A stretch of DNA of 64,000 bases from Microterricola gilva (GTDB lineage Bacteria; Actinomycetota; Actinomycetes; Actinomycetales; Microbacteriaceae): assembly GCF_004217495.1 (NCBI RefSeq), contig NZ_SHLC01000001.1:3100001-3164000 (forward strand). The letters run 5' to 3'. The stretch's first letter is position 1. Each line of letters begins with the position of its first letter. The position numbers and the translations under genes were made by a program. The notes beneath the pieces are model-generated. The model was not told the origin of the DNA. It did no database searches and saw only the letters and a list, made by a program, of their open reading frames with translations. Shown here piece after piece: positions 49,434 to 58,350 of the stretch.

Positions 49434-51065
49434 TCAGACGAGGCCGTGCTCGTATGCGTAGGCCGTCGCTGCGGCGCGCGATGGCAGGCCGAGCTTCGCG
49501 AAGATGTTGCTGAGGTGCCTGGCGACCGTCTTCTCGCTGATGAACAGTTCTGCGGCGATCGCCTTGTTCGTCTTGCCGGCCGACACCAGACGCACGACCT
49601 CCCGCTCGCGTGCGGTCAGCGGCCCCGTCACCACGGCGGCGCCCGCAAGCGCCAGCTCATCGGCAACGCCGAGCTCCGCCATCGCGCCCAGCTCCGCGAA
49701 GGCAGCGCGCGCCGCCGCGAGCTCCATCGTCGCCGAATCCTCGTCGCCGAGTGCTCGACAGGCCCGCGCCGCGAGCAGGCGGCATCGCGCGGCTTCGTAC
49801 GGGGCATCGAGCCCCTGCCAGAGCACCCAGGCCCTGCGGATCCGGGTCAGCGCGGTACCGGCGTCGCCCTCGTCGATGAGCACGGCACCATCGCACTGAT
49901 TCGCGATGGCCTCGAGCATGGGCATCGCCCCACTCGGGGTGATCGCCACCAACTCGTCCGCCCCCGCCCTGGCCGCCGTGATGTCACCGACGGCGAGCTC
50001 AATCTCGACCAGAGCGACCAGCAGGCGGCGACGGGATGCCGGATCGGCGCCACCGACTGCCCGGCGGATCCGGCTTTGCGCCGACCGCGCGTCACCCCGG
50101 GCCAGCTGCAGCAGCGCGAGCCCGGGCTCCGGCTCGAAGCCGGTCTCGTTGGCGAGTCGATAACACTCGGCGGCCGCGTCGACCTCTCCCCGCAGACGGT
50201 GCAGCTCGCCCTCTTCGTACAGGGCGTCGAATGTGGCATTCCAGTCCCCGCGCCTGGCTCGCGCCTGTGCTGCGCGCGCTGCGCTGAAGGCGTCGTTCCA
50301 GGCGCCGTGCAGCGTGTACAACTGTGCGCGGTGCACCTGACACATTCCGCTGAACAGCACCATGTCCGGCCGGTCGCTGCACCAGTGGTCGAGCGCGGTC
50401 GTCCATTCCTGGGCGCGGCGCAGGTCGAAGGCCATCCGGCAGCTGCCGATCACAGCACAGTAGATGATCCCAGACGGGACCGGGGAAACCTCTCCAGCTG
50501 TCACGGCGACCATCGCCTCATCGAGGAGAGCCAGCCCGTCGCTCAACTGACCGCGGCTGATCCTCACCTGGCCCTGCCCGAGCTGAGAGAGCGCCAGAAC
50601 ATCGGGGTCGTGGAATCCGACCCCGACCTCCCACGCGGCATCGAACGCGCGCGCCGCGCCCTCGATGTCTCCACCCTCGAGCGCCCCGAATCCCCCCGGC
50701 ACGAGGAGGAGGCCCGCGACCGAGCTCGCCTCCACGCTCTCCTGCACGAGGCGCTGACCCCGCGCCAACCAGCCGCCGCCCTGCGCCACATCACCCCTGA
50801 TCGAGAGGAACATCCCGATCCACGCGGCACACCGGGCGGCGGCGACACTGTCCCCGTGCGCGAGGAACTCCTCGTGCGCCCTCGTCGCCATGTCGACGCC
50901 GACGGTCTCCTGCCCGGTGAGCAGAGCCGACGTCGACAGTCGCTCGAGGTCCTGCGCGGGCAACGGCTCGATCCGGTCGGCCTCGAGCAGCGCGTCGAAC
51001 GCATCGGCCCACCGGTGGGCGCCGAACGCGGTGCGCCCCCGCTCCAGGGCGACGGAGGAACTCAT
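49434..51065 (-). CDS. LuxR-family regulator with N-terminal TPR-like repeats
   Basis: 543 residues. The C-terminal ~65 are a LuxR/FixJ HTH: LTAREREVVRLVSAGKTNKAIAAELFISEKTVARHLSNIFAKLG. The preceding ~470 residues are Ala-rich helices in TPR-like pairs (GRTAFGAHRWADAFDALLEADRIEP; ERGRGEVDAAAECYRLANETG-like repeats), with no receiver domain and no Walker motif. Such STAND-less helical regulators sense small ligands or proteins. ATG 51065 has GGGAGG four bases upstream. It is divergent from nothing nearby; the PQ-loop gene follows 91 bp downstream. Confidence 0.88.
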   Translation of the reverse strand: MSSSVALERGRTAFGAHRWADAFDALLEADRIEPLPAQDLERLSTSALLTGQETVGVDMATRAHEEFLAHGDSVAAARCAAWIGMFLSIRGDVAQGGGWLARGQRLVQESVEASSVAGLLLVPGGFGALEGGDIEGAARAFDAAWEVGVGFHDPDVLALSQLGQGQVRISRGQLSDGLALLDEAMVAVTAGEVSPVPSGIIYCAVIGSCRMAFDLRRAQEWTTALDHWCSDRPDMVLFSGMCQVHRAQLYTLHGAWNDAFSAARAAQARARRGDWNATFDALYEEGELHRLRGEVDAAAECYRLANETGFEPEPGLALLQLARGDARSAQSRIRRAVGGADPASRRRLLVALVEIELAVGDITAARAGADELVAITPSGAMPMLEAIANQCDGAVLIDEGDAGTALTRIRRAWVLWQGLDAPYEAARCRLLAARACRALGDEDSATMELAAARAAFAELGAMAELGVADELALAGAAVVTGPLTAREREVVRLVSAGKTNKAIAAELFISEKTVARHLSNIFAKLGLPSRAAATAYAYEHGLV

Positions 51066-51181
51066 GATGCCTCCCGACCACGGGCGCGTGCGGTGCCGAA
51101 TGGCGCCCCGCACCCGTCAGCCACTCCTCACGCTACCGGCGCGGTTTCGCGCACACAAGCCATCTGACTTCGGGTGCCGCG

Positions 51182-51565
51182 CTATCGTTTCTGTGCCAGC
51201 TGCGCATCGATCTGCGCCTTGCGCAGCTCGAAGATGCGGCGCAGCAGCGACGCGGGCACCGGGGACTCCGCGGAGAATCGGAGTGCGCTGATGCTGTGCG
51301 AGAAGTCGGCGAGATCGGCCTCGAACTCGGGGAGCACACTGCCGCTGAAGGGGTAGAGCGCCAGGTGCGCCTTGGTCTGCATCGTCGCGGCATAGCCCTT
51401 GCCGCGGTAGAGCAGCGTCGGCATCCCGTAGCTCATGCCCTGCGTGACGTCGGGTGCGACCTCGCGGGCGACGTCGAGCACGCGCTCGAGTGCTGCCCGA
51501 TCTGCGTCGTTGTCGATCGACGCGAGATAGTCGGTGACGGGATGCGCGTTCGTGTCGCTGCTCAT
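51182..51565 (-). CDS. DUF1801 (YdhG-like) domain protein
   Basis: 127 residues of PF08818 type: VTDYLASIDNDADRAALERVLDVAREVAPDVTQGMSYGMPTLLYRGKG and YPFSGSVLPEFEADLADFSHS. The family folds like iron-chaperone frataxin-type proteins; its function is not settled. ATG 51565 is used; ATG 51574 is possible. The reading frame extends further 5' only because a family 1 repeat happens to be open in that frame. Confidence 0.82.
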   Translation of the reverse strand: MSSDTNAHPVTDYLASIDNDADRAALERVLDVAREVAPDVTQGMSYGMPTLLYRGKGYAATMQTKAHLALYPFSGSVLPEFEADLADFSHSISALRFSAESPVPASLLRRIFELRKAQIDAQLAQKR

Positions 51566-51592
51566 GCGTTTCATGCTCGCACAGCACGCCCG

Positions 51593-51616
51593 GGTTTCGA
51601 CAGGCTCAACCAACGG
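51593..51616 (+). repeat. dispersed repeat, family 1, copy 6
   Basis: GGTTTCGACAGGCTCAACC followed by AACGG. A truncated copy, GTTTCGACAGGCA, follows at 51621-51633, directly before the rplA terminator. Confidence 0.75.
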
Positions 51617-51639
51617 AGTTGTTTCGACAGGCATGCAAA

Positions 51640-51665
51640 AAGGGCCCGTGCGAACACGGGCCCTT
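51640..51665 (-). terminator. Rho-independent terminator of the rplK-rplA transcript
   Basis: Stem AAGGGCCCGTG / CACGGGCCCTT with a four-base loop, followed on the minus strand by TTTGC. It is placed 17 bases after the rplA stop. Confidence 0.85.
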
Positions 51666-51681
51666 CTTGAGAAACGCAGAA

Positions 51682-52371
51682 CTAGATGGCGTTGACGTCC
51701 AGCGGGATGCCGGGGCCGAACGTGGTCGACACTGCACCCTTCTGGATGTAGCGGCCCTTCGAGCTCGACGGCTTCAGACGCACGATCTCTTCGAGAGCGG
51801 CCTTGATGTTCTCGTCCAGCTGCTCGGCCGTGAAGCCGGCCTTGCCGACGACGAAGTGCACGTTGGCGTGCTTGTCGACGCGGAACTCGATCTTTCCACC
51901 CTTGATGTCGGAGACGGCCTTGGCCGTGTCCGGCGTAACCGTTCCGGTCTTCGGGTTCGGCATGAGGCCACGCGGACCGAGGACCTTACCGAGGCGACCG
52001 ACCTTGCCCATGAGCTCGGGGGTCGAGACGGCGGAGTCGAAAGCGGTGTAGCCAGCGGCCACCTTCTCGATCAGCTCGTCGCCGCCGACCTCGTCAGCAC
52101 CGGCAGCAAGAGCTGCCTCGGCTGCGGGGCCCGTTGCGAACACGATGACGCGAGCGGTCTTGCCGGTGCCGTGGGGCAGGATGACGGTGCCGCGCACCAT
52201 CTGGTCTGCCTTGCGGGGGTCAACGCCAAGCTTGAGGGCAACCTCAACCGTGCTGTTGAACTTGGCGGAACCGGTCTCCTTGGCAAGCGTGACTGCCTCG
52301 GTGGGGGTGTAGAACTTGTCGGCTTCGATCTTCTCGGCCGCGGCCCGGTAGGCCTTTGACTTCTGTGCCAT
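51682..52371 (-). CDS. rplA: 50S ribosomal protein L1
   Basis: 229 residues. The L1 signature [17 protein letters not shown] is present, as are [25 protein letters not shown] and [20 protein letters not shown]1 binds the 23S stalk and also its own mRNA. It is 78 bp downstream of rplK, the usual gene pair. Confidence 0.98.
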   Translation of the reverse strand: MAQKSKAYRAAAEKIEADKFYTPTEAVTLAKETGSAKFNSTVEVALKLGVDPRKADQMVRGTVILPHGTGKTARVIVFATGPAAEAALAAGADEVGGDELIEKVAAGYTAFDSAVSTPELMGKVGRLGKVLGPRGLMPNPKTGTVTPDTAKAVSDIKGGKIEFRVDKHANVHFVVGKAGFTAEQLDENIKAALEEIVRLKPSSSKGRYIQKGAVSTTFGPGIPLDVNAI

Positions 52372-52449
52372 GTTTTTCTCCTTGAGAGAATGTGGTCATC
52401 TGCGCCTGGCGGGCGCTGCCACGGGTGAAAGTTGTGAAGGGGCCCCTAC

Positions 52450-52878
52450 TTAGGAGACCGTGATGCCCATCGAGCGAGCGGTGCCGGCGATGATCTTCGA
52501 GGCAGCCTCGATGTCGTTGGCGTTGAGGTCAACCATCTTGGCCTCAGCGATCTCACGAACCTGTGCCTGCGAGAGGTTGGCGACCTTGACGGTGTGGGGG
52601 GTACCCGAACCCTTGGCAACGCCTGCGGCCTTCTTGATGAGCTCAGCGGCGGGCGGGGTCTTCAGGATGAAGGTGAACGAGCGGTCCTCGTACACGGTGA
52701 TCTCAACGGGGATCACGTTGCCGCGCTGGGCCTCGGTCGCCGCGTTGTACGCCTTGCAGAACTCCATGATGTTCACGCCGTGCTGACCCAGGGCCGGGCC
52801 GATGGGCGGGGCGGGGTTTGCGGCGCCGGCCTTGATCTGAAGCTTGATCAGACCAGTAACCTTCTTCTTCGGTGCCAT
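52450..52878 (-). CDS. rplK: 50S ribosomal protein L11
   Basis: 142 residues with [40 protein letters not shown] at the start and [31 protein letters not shown], the C-terminal RNA-binding domain. It forms the GTPase-associated centre with the thiostrepton loop of 23S rRNA. ATG 52878 has a good AGAAGGAAG upstream. Confidence 0.98.
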   Translation of the reverse strand: MAPKKKVTGLIKLQIKAGAANPAPPIGPALGQHGVNIMEFCKAYNAATEAQRGNVIPVEITVYEDRSFTFILKTPPAAELIKKAAGVAKGSGTPHTVKVANLSQAQVREIAEAKMVDLNANDIEAASKIIAGTARSMGITVS

Positions 52879-52983
52879 TGTCTTCCTTCTTTCTTATCGA
52901 ACGCTCCGGTAGCCGGAGCACTCTCCCGTTCGCCCGGACTGTCCGAGCGACGGTGGTTTGTGGGGGCCGTGAGGCCAGAGGTA

Positions 52984-53907
52984 CTAGAGCTTGGTGACCT
53001 GGTCGAAGCTGAGCTCGACCGGGGTCTCACGCTCGAACAGGGACACGAGCACGGTGAGCTTGCCGCTCTCCGGCTTGATCTCGCTGATCGATCCGGGCAG
53101 GCCCGCGAAGGAGCCTTCCTTGATGGTGATCGTCTCGCCGATCTCGAAGTCGACCTCGGCCTGCAGCACGCGCTGCGCACCCTTGACCGCGCCGGCCTTG
53201 CCACCCTTGGCGGCAGGAACGTCCTTGATCTCGACGAGGCTCTTCAGCATGCCGAACGCCTCTTCGAAGCGCAGCGGCGTCGGGTTGTGGGCGTTGCCGA
53301 CGAAGCCAGTGACACCGGGGGTGTGGCGGACGACAGACCAGCTGTCCTCGTTGAGGTCCATGCGCACCAGCACGTAGCCGGGGATGCGAACACGGGTGAC
53401 CATCTTGCGCTGGCCGTTCTTGATCTCGACGACATCTTCCATCGGCACCTCGACCTGGTAGATGTACTCTTCCATGGCCATCGACGCCTTGCGGTTCTCG
53501 ATGTTCTGCTTCACGCGGCGCTCGAAGCCGGCGTAGGAGTGAATGACGTACCACTTGCCGGGCAGGAAACGCAGGTCCTGACGGAACTCTTCGTACGGGT
53601 CGGCCTCGGCCTCTTCGTCTTCGACGGCTTCCACGGCGGCCTCGGCCTCGTCGGCGGAGTCGATGTCGAGTGCGTCATCCACGATGGCGTCGGCCTCGGG
53701 GTCGATCGACTCGGCGAGGGCATCGAGAGCGGCATCGAGGTCGACGACGACGTCGCCGTCGTCGACAACGTGAACGGCGAGGTGCTCAGCAGACTCGACA
53801 GACTCCTCGGCCTCGGCGAGCGTGTTGCCCTCCTGTGCCTCGTCTTCCTCGGCGGACTGCTCGGCAGCCGTCGCCCAGTCGGCGTCTTCGTACTCAGTCT
53901 TAGACAC
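52984..53907 (-). CDS. nusG: transcription termination/antitermination protein NusG
   Basis: 307 residues. The NGN domain begins at WYVIHSYAGFERRVKQNIENR (about residue 117) and the KOW motif lies at IKEGSFAGLPGSISEIKPESGKLTVLVSLFERETPVEL. The first ~115 residues are an Asp/Glu-rich extension, longer than in E. coli but usual in Actinobacteria. NusG couples RNA polymerase to Rho, S10 and elongation control. It is between secE and rplK as expected. Confidence 0.97.
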   Translation of the reverse strand: MSKTEYEDADWATAAEQSAEEDEAQEGNTLAEAEESVESAEHLAVHVVDDGDVVVDLDAALDALAESIDPEADAIVDDALDIDSADEAEAAVEAVEDEEAEADPYEEFRQDLRFLPGKWYVIHSYAGFERRVKQNIENRKASMAMEEYIYQVEVPMEDVVEIKNGQRKMVTRVRIPGYVLVRMDLNEDSWSVVRHTPGVTGFVGNAHNPTPLRFEEAFGMLKSLVEIKDVPAAKGGKAGAVKGAQRVLQAEVDFEIGETITIKEGSFAGLPGSISEIKPESGKLTVLVSLFERETPVELSFDQVTKL

Positions 53908-54007
53908 TAAATCTCAATCCTTCGTGTATTGCGTTGCTCGCTGTTGCCCGATGTTCAGGCGGATGCGGCAGAACCGCGTTCGCAACTGCACCAGGCGCCC
54001 ATCGGAA

Positions 54008-54286
54008 CTATCCCGCCGGTGAACCGAAGACCCACGTGACACCGAGTGCGAACACCCAGTCAAGAGCAGACACCAGAGCCATCATGATGACGACGAACAC
54101 CAGCACGACACCGGTGTAGCTGAGCAGTTCCTTGCGGGTCGGAGTGACGACCTTCTTGAGCTCAGTGATGACCTGCTTGATGAAGAGGCTGACCCGCGCG
54201 AAAGGCCCGCGTTTGGTCTCGCGGTCTTTCTTGGCGTTCGCGACGACATCCTCACTGGGTTGTTCGTCGATAACTTTTCGGGCCAC
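54008..54286 (-). CDS. secE: preprotein translocase subunit SecE
   Basis: 92 residues: the amphipathic FARVSLFIKQVITELKKVVTPTRKELL region, then one membrane segment TGVVLVFVVIMMALVSALDWVF. The single-span form is typical of Actinobacteria. It starts at ATG 54286, with the tRNA-Trp gene 70 bp upstream. Confidence 0.96.
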   Translation of the reverse strand: MARKVIDEQPSEDVVANAKKDRETKRGPFARVSLFIKQVITELKKVVTPTRKELLSYTGVVLVFVVIMMALVSALDWVFALGVTWVFGSPAG

Positions 54287-54355
54287 CTGATCTCACCTTT
54301 CCCAGCCAGCTTTCGCCAGCTGGTTTTCGTGGGCCGGTGCATGAACACCGACTTG

Positions 54356-54428
54356 CAGGGCGGACAGGACTCGAACCTGCAACCTGCGGTTTTGGAGACC
54401 GCTGCTCTACCAATTGAGCCACCGCCCT
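54356..54428 (-). tRNA. trpT: tRNA-Trp (anticodon CCA)
   Basis: 73 bases forming a cloverleaf: acceptor stem AGGGCGG / CCGCCCT with discriminator G, anticodon arm GCGGT-CTCCAAA-ACCGC, and T-loop GGTTCGAGTCC. The 3' CCA is not encoded. It leads the secE-nusG-rplK-rplA group. Confidence 0.97.
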
Positions 54429-54587
54429 AAGGGCTTTCCTGCTGTACGCCACCCGCATTCCTGCGAGCGACCACATCAGCCATTCTACCGGTCGCAGCCA
54501 CGAAGCCCGTTCGCACCGAATCACACCGACCAGAGATCGGCACGAAAATAGGCGCAAAAAAGCTTGGCGGATTCAACAACCTCACCA

Positions 54588-54616
54588 AGTGTAGGTCACG
54601 GCGACGGCACTGTAAA
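54588..54616 (-). promoter_or_regulatory. promoter of the tRNA-Trp/secE/nusG transcript
   Basis: TTTACA (54611-54616), a 17-base spacer and TACACT (54588-54593) on the minus strand. RNA would start near 54581 and run about 150 bases before the tRNA. The rest of the 54429-54733 gap shows no gene. Confidence 0.5.
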
Positions 54617-54733
54617 GCTGAGCGGATCGGGGCCCGTGGAGTAGCGTTGTGAGCGTGCGCCCCCGCCCTGCCCTACGGGCGAGTCGGCTCGCACCAGGCA
54701 AGCAGGAGAGGAGCGCGCCAGCGGCGCCCACCG

Positions 54734-56212
54734 ATGAAACGTCGCAGCTTTCTGATCGCTTCGGCATCCGGCATCACACTGCTGGCCCTCACCGCGTGCT
54801 TTCCGACGCAGCCGAGGCCGACCGCCTCGCCGAGCAGCACGCCAACCCCGACCCCGCCGAGCGGCGTTCCGCAGCCGCTGCGGATGGCGCGCTCGAACTG
54901 GGGCGGCGACCCATTCGCGCGCGGCGCACTCAGTTTCCCCGCCGTCGACAGCGGCGATGAGCAGCGCACGCTGCTGCGCCGCTCGCTCAGCGACCGGCTC
55001 TACTTCGCCGGGGAGGCGACGGCCAGCGACGCGCCTGGCACGGTGCACGGCGCTCTCGGCTCCGGCCTGCGCGCGGCGCTCGAGATCGCGGATGCCGCGG
55101 AAGCCGGCGAACGTATCGCGGTGATCGGCGCCGGAATCGCCGGGCTGACGGCGGCACGGGCCCTGCGCGAAGCGGGTTTCGAGGTCGTCGTCGTCGAGGC
55201 GCGTGACCGGATCGGCGGGCGCATTCAGAGCGTGACAGACCCGAAGTGGCCGATCCCGCTCGAGCTCGGTTCACTGTTTGTGAGCGAGAGCTCCAGCGTG
55301 CTCGCCGGACAGTTGGCGCTTGCGGGCGTGAGCACGGAACCGTTCGCGAAGAGCCAGGAGGTGCGCGCGGCCGACGGCACCGTCATCCCGCCATCCGACG
55401 CCGGCGCGAACGCGGTGACGAGCGCGAGCGCGTGGGCCGTGCAACAGCCTGAGGACAGCTCGCTCGCGGCGGCGCTGGTCGACTCTGGGGCCGCCGCGGC
55501 ACTCTCGGCCGAGCCCGCCGAGAATGGGATCGCCGAGACCGACTGGCTCGCGCACGAGCTCACCGCCACGGTGGAGCCGGCCGCCGGCGCAGCGCCCGAG
55601 CTCCTCTCGGCGAGGTTGAGCGGGCGCCTGGTCGCCGACAGCACCGCCGAGGCGGCGATCGTGACCGGTTCACCTGACGGCCTCGGCGGCCTCGTCGACG
55701 CCACGGCGGACGGACTCGACATCCTGACCGGCAGCCCGGTGGCCACGGTGATCTGGGGCGACGACGGAGTGAGCCTGCGCTTGGCGCAGGGCGAGTCGAT
55801 GAGCGCCGCCCGCGTGCTCATGACGATCCCGCTCGGCGTGCTCCAGCAGGAGAGCACGCTGTTCGAACCGCCGCTGCCCGGGTGGAAGCTCGACGCGATC
55901 GCCGGCATCGGCATGGGCACCGTCGACAGCGTGTGGCTGCAGTTCGACGACGCGTTCTGGGCGACGGATGCCACTGCGCTCAGCACGATCGCCACAGACA
56001 GCCCGGTCGCCTACTGGACGAATCTGCAGCCGCTCACCGGCGAGGCGATCCTGGTCGGCACGATTGCGGCGGAGCGGGCGGCCGAGCTCGCCGCACTCAG
56101 CGACGCGGAGTTCAGCGCCGTGGTGTTGGAGAGCCTGCGCCCGTACGCGCCGGATCCGACGGCTCCGGGCCCGAGCGCTCCCGCTCCGAGCCCATCCCCC
56201 GCTCCCTCCTGA
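54734..56212 (+). CDS. lipoprotein FAD-dependent amine oxidase with circularly permuted motif order
   Basis: 492 residues. The signal peptide ends in lipobox LTAC (Cys22), so the protein is probably on the outer face of the membrane. In flavin amine oxidases the order is GxGxxGL Rossmann motif first, and WGxDP..FAGEAT..GTVHGA last. Here WGGDPFARGALSF (56-68), LYFAGEAT (89-96) and PGTVHGALGSGLRAA (101-115) come first. VIGAGIAGLTAARAL (130-144) and RIGGR (159-163) follow. The protein ends, after LTGEAILVGTIAAERAAELAALSDAEFSAVVLESLRPYAP, in a Pro/Ser tail. All motifs are intact, so an active enzyme is likely. Both new termini are Pro/Ser/Thr-rich linkers. The substrate is unknown. Its 3' end overlaps the next gene tail to tail. 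Confidence 0.85.
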   Translation: MKRRSFLIASASGITLLALTACFPTQPRPTASPSSTPTPTPPSGVPQPLRMARSNWGGDPFARGALSFPAVDSGDEQRTLLRRSLSDRLYFAGEATASDAPGTVHGALGSGLRAALEIADAAEAGERIAVIGAGIAGLTAARALREAGFEVVVVEARDRIGGRIQSVTDPKWPIPLELGSLFVSESSSVLAGQLALAGVSTEPFAKSQEVRAADGTVIPPSDAGANAVTSASAWAVQQPEDSSLAAALVDSGAAAALSAEPAENGIAETDWLAHELTATVEPAAGAAPELLSARLSGRLVADSTAEAAIVTGSPDGLGGLVDATADGLDILTGSPVATVIWGDDGVSLRLAQGESMSAARVLMTIPLGVLQQESTLFEPPLPGWKLDAIAGIGMGTVDSVWLQFDDAFWATDATALSTIATDSPVAYWTNLQPLTGEAILVGTIAAERAAELAALSDAEFSAVVLESLRPYAPDPTAPGPSAPAPSPSPAPS

Positions 56213-56963
56213 GGCGGCGGGCCGACGCCCGCGCCGTGATCGTGCGGCTGACAGCGACGAGCATCGCGGTCACGGCCAGGAAGATGCCGAGCACGAGCAC
56301 ACAGTAGATTGCGATGCCGATGGCGCCGCCGACCTGGGCCGGGTCGAGGAAGAAGTACGGGTACCAGCCGACATCCGCCCCACGGATCAGGGTGAACACG
56401 AGCCAGAGCGTCGGGAACGGCAACACCCAGCCGAGTGTCGACCACGGCATCGGCGAGGTGCGGGGGCTGATCACCGCATCGACGACCCAGGCCAGCAGGG
56501 CCAGCACGGGAACCACGAAGTGCAACAGCGTGTCTGACCAGGGGACGTCGACGCGGTAGGCACGGGTCGAGGCCTGCGCCACGATCACGGCGAAGACGAT
56601 GCCGGAGACCAGCAGGTAACACATGACGACCGTGCGCACGATGCCGAGCCACTGCGGGTCACGCGGCCGGGTGAGCGCGGTCACGCCCGCGACGGTGAGC
56701 ATGATGACCGCGAGGATCGCCGACTGGATCGTGAAGTAGCTGAAGAAGTTGACGGTCGCGAAGGACGAGAAGCCGAGAACGTAGTTGAAGTTGCCGTAGA
56801 GCGCGATGAGCTCGAGTACGGCGACGGCCAGGCGGTAGACGCCGAGCCCCCTGCGCAGGCGGCGCGGGGTGTGCACCTCGGCACTCTGCGCCACGGATGC
56901 CGTTCCCTCTGGGCCCCGCCGACCCGCTGTGGGGTTCGGGGGCGCAGAAGCACGGGGGTGCAT
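56112..56963 (-). CDS. Pr6Pr family multi-pass membrane protein
   Basis: 283 residues with six membrane segments (for example NFFSYFTIQSAILAVIMLTV, DTLLHFVVPVLALLAWVVDAV and IAIYCVLVLGIFLAVTAMLV). NFFSYFT and DTLLHFVVP are Pr6Pr-family features. The C-terminal ~33 residues (RERGMGSERERSGPEPSDP onward) lie in the 101 bp that overlap the amine oxidase gene on the other strand. The start at 56963 is the longest frame; a start near GLGVYRLAVAV would remove a 40-residue hydrophilic lead. The role is unknown. Confidence 0.8.
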   Translation of the reverse strand: MHPRASAPPNPTAGRRGPEGTASVAQSAEVHTPRRLRRGLGVYRLAVAVLELIALYGNFNYVLGFSSFATVNFFSYFTIQSAILAVIMLTVAGVTALTRPRDPQWLGIVRTVVMCYLLVSGIVFAVIVAQASTRAYRVDVPWSDTLLHFVVPVLALLAWVVDAVISPRTSPMPWSTLGWVLPFPTLWLVFTLIRGADVGWYPYFFLDPAQVGGAIGIAIYCVLVLGIFLAVTAMLVAVSRTITARASARRLRRERGMGSERERSGPEPSDPARTGAGSPTPRR

Positions 56964-57056
56964 GCTTCAACGCTACGCCGTGCCGGGCGGTGGCGCGGAC
57001 GAGGCGGGTGAGACGCACCCTGTCATCGGACTGCCCCCACCCTTTAGGCTATGGCT

Positions 57057-58259
57057 GTGACCGAAAAAGCGCGTATCTCAGCCCGTATTGCAGCCATCGC
57101 CGAATCGGCGACCCTCAAGGTTGACGCCAAGGCCAAGGCCCTGCAGGCCGACGGCCGCCCGGTGATCAGCTACGCCGCCGGCGAGCCCGATTTCGCCACC
57201 CCTGAGCACATCGTCGAGGCGGCACTCGCCGCCGTGCGCGACCCCAAGAACTATCGCTACACTCCGGCGGCCGGTCTGCCGGAACTGCGTGAGGCGATCG
57301 CAGCGAAGACGCTGCGTGACTCGGGCCTCGCCGTGAACGCCAGCCAGGTGATCGTGACCAACGGTGGCAAGCAGGCCGTCTACCAGGCCTTCCAGACCCT
57401 TCTCGACGACGGCGACGAGGTGCTCGTACCCACGCCGTACTGGACCACGTACCCCGAGGCCATCAAGCTGGCGGGCGGGCGTCAGGTCGACGTCTTCGCC
57501 GGCAGCGAGCAGAACTACCTCGTGACCGTTGAACAGCTCGAGGCCGCCCGCACCCCGCGCACCAAGGTGCTGCTCTTCGTCTCGCCGTCCAACCCGACCG
57601 GAGCGGTCTACTCGCCGGAGCAGACCCGCGAGATCGGCCAGTGGGCACTGGAGAACGACCTCTGGGTGATCAGCGACGAGATCTACCAGAACCTCACCTA
57701 CGACGGCGTCAAGGCCGTGTCGATCGTCGAGGCCGTCCCGGAGCTCGCCGACCGCACCATCCTCGTCAACGGTGTCGCCAAGACCTACGCGATGACGGGC
57801 TGGCGCGTCGGCTGGATGGTCGGCCCGGCCGACGCCATCAAGGGCGCGGGCAACCTGCAGTCGCACCTCAGCTCGAACGTGTCGAACATCTCGCAGCGTG
57901 CCGCCATCGAGGCGCTGACCGGCCCTCAGGATGCCGTCGCCACCATGCGCGAGGCCTTCGACCGCCGGCGCAAGCTGATCGTCGCCGAGCTGTCGAAGAT
58001 CGACGGGCTGCACGTGCCGACGCCGGAGGGCGCCTTCTACGTCTACCCGGACGTCACCGGCCTGCTCGGCCGCACCTGGGGCGGCGTCACGCCGACCACC
58101 TCGCTCGAGCTCGCCGATCTGATCCTGGACCAGGCCGAGGTCGCGGTCGTTCCCGGTGAGGCGTTCGGCCCGAGCGGTTTCGTGCGCCTCAGCTACGCGC
58201 TCGGCGATGCACCGCTGCTCGAGGGCGTGCAGCGCCTGCAGCGCCTCTTCGCCTCGTAG
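57057..58259 (+). CDS. aspC: pyridoxal-phosphate aspartate-type aminotransferase
   Basis: 400 residues, fold type [20 protein letters not shown], the [11 protein letters not shown] segment, [11 protein letters not shown], and the Schiff-base lysine in [17 protein letters not shown] identify the class Ib aspartate aminotransferases. The enzyme moves the amino group between aspartate and 2-oxoglutarate. GTG 57057 is preferred over ATG 57051: TAGGCT (57045-57050) ends seven bases before the GTG, no Shine-Dalgarno is visible, and relatives start at the same residue ([16 protein letters not shown]). The mRNA would be leaderless. Confidence 0.93.
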   Translation: MTEKARISARIAAIAESATLKVDAKAKALQADGRPVISYAAGEPDFATPEHIVEAALAAVRDPKNYRYTPAAGLPELREAIAAKTLRDSGLAVNASQVIVTNGGKQAVYQAFQTLLDDGDEVLVPTPYWTTYPEAIKLAGGRQVDVFAGSEQNYLVTVEQLEAARTPRTKVLLFVSPSNPTGAVYSPEQTREIGQWALENDLWVISDEIYQNLTYDGVKAVSIVEAVPELADRTILVNGVAKTYAMTGWRVGWMVGPADAIKGAGNLQSHLSSNVSNISQRAAIEALTGPQDAVATMREAFDRRRKLIVAELSKIDGLHVPTPEGAFYVYPDVTGLLGRTWGGVTPTTSLELADLILDQAEVAVVPGEAFGPSGFVRLSYALGDAPLLEGVQRLQRLFAS

Positions 58260-58293
58260 TCTCCAAGAGCTCGCGGCATCCGCACAAGGAATC

Positions 58294-58342
58294 AGCGAGG
58301 TTGCAAGGACAGGTCTCGAGATCTCGTCCTTGCAACCTCGCT
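58294..58342. terminator. bidirectional terminator after the aminotransferase gene
   Basis: A perfect 17-bp stem, AGCGAGGTTGCAAGGAC / GTCCTTGCAACCTCGCT, separated by 15 bases, followed by TTGTCCTTT on the plus strand. It stands between convergent genes. Confidence 0.75.
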
Positions 58343-58350
58343 TTGTCCTT

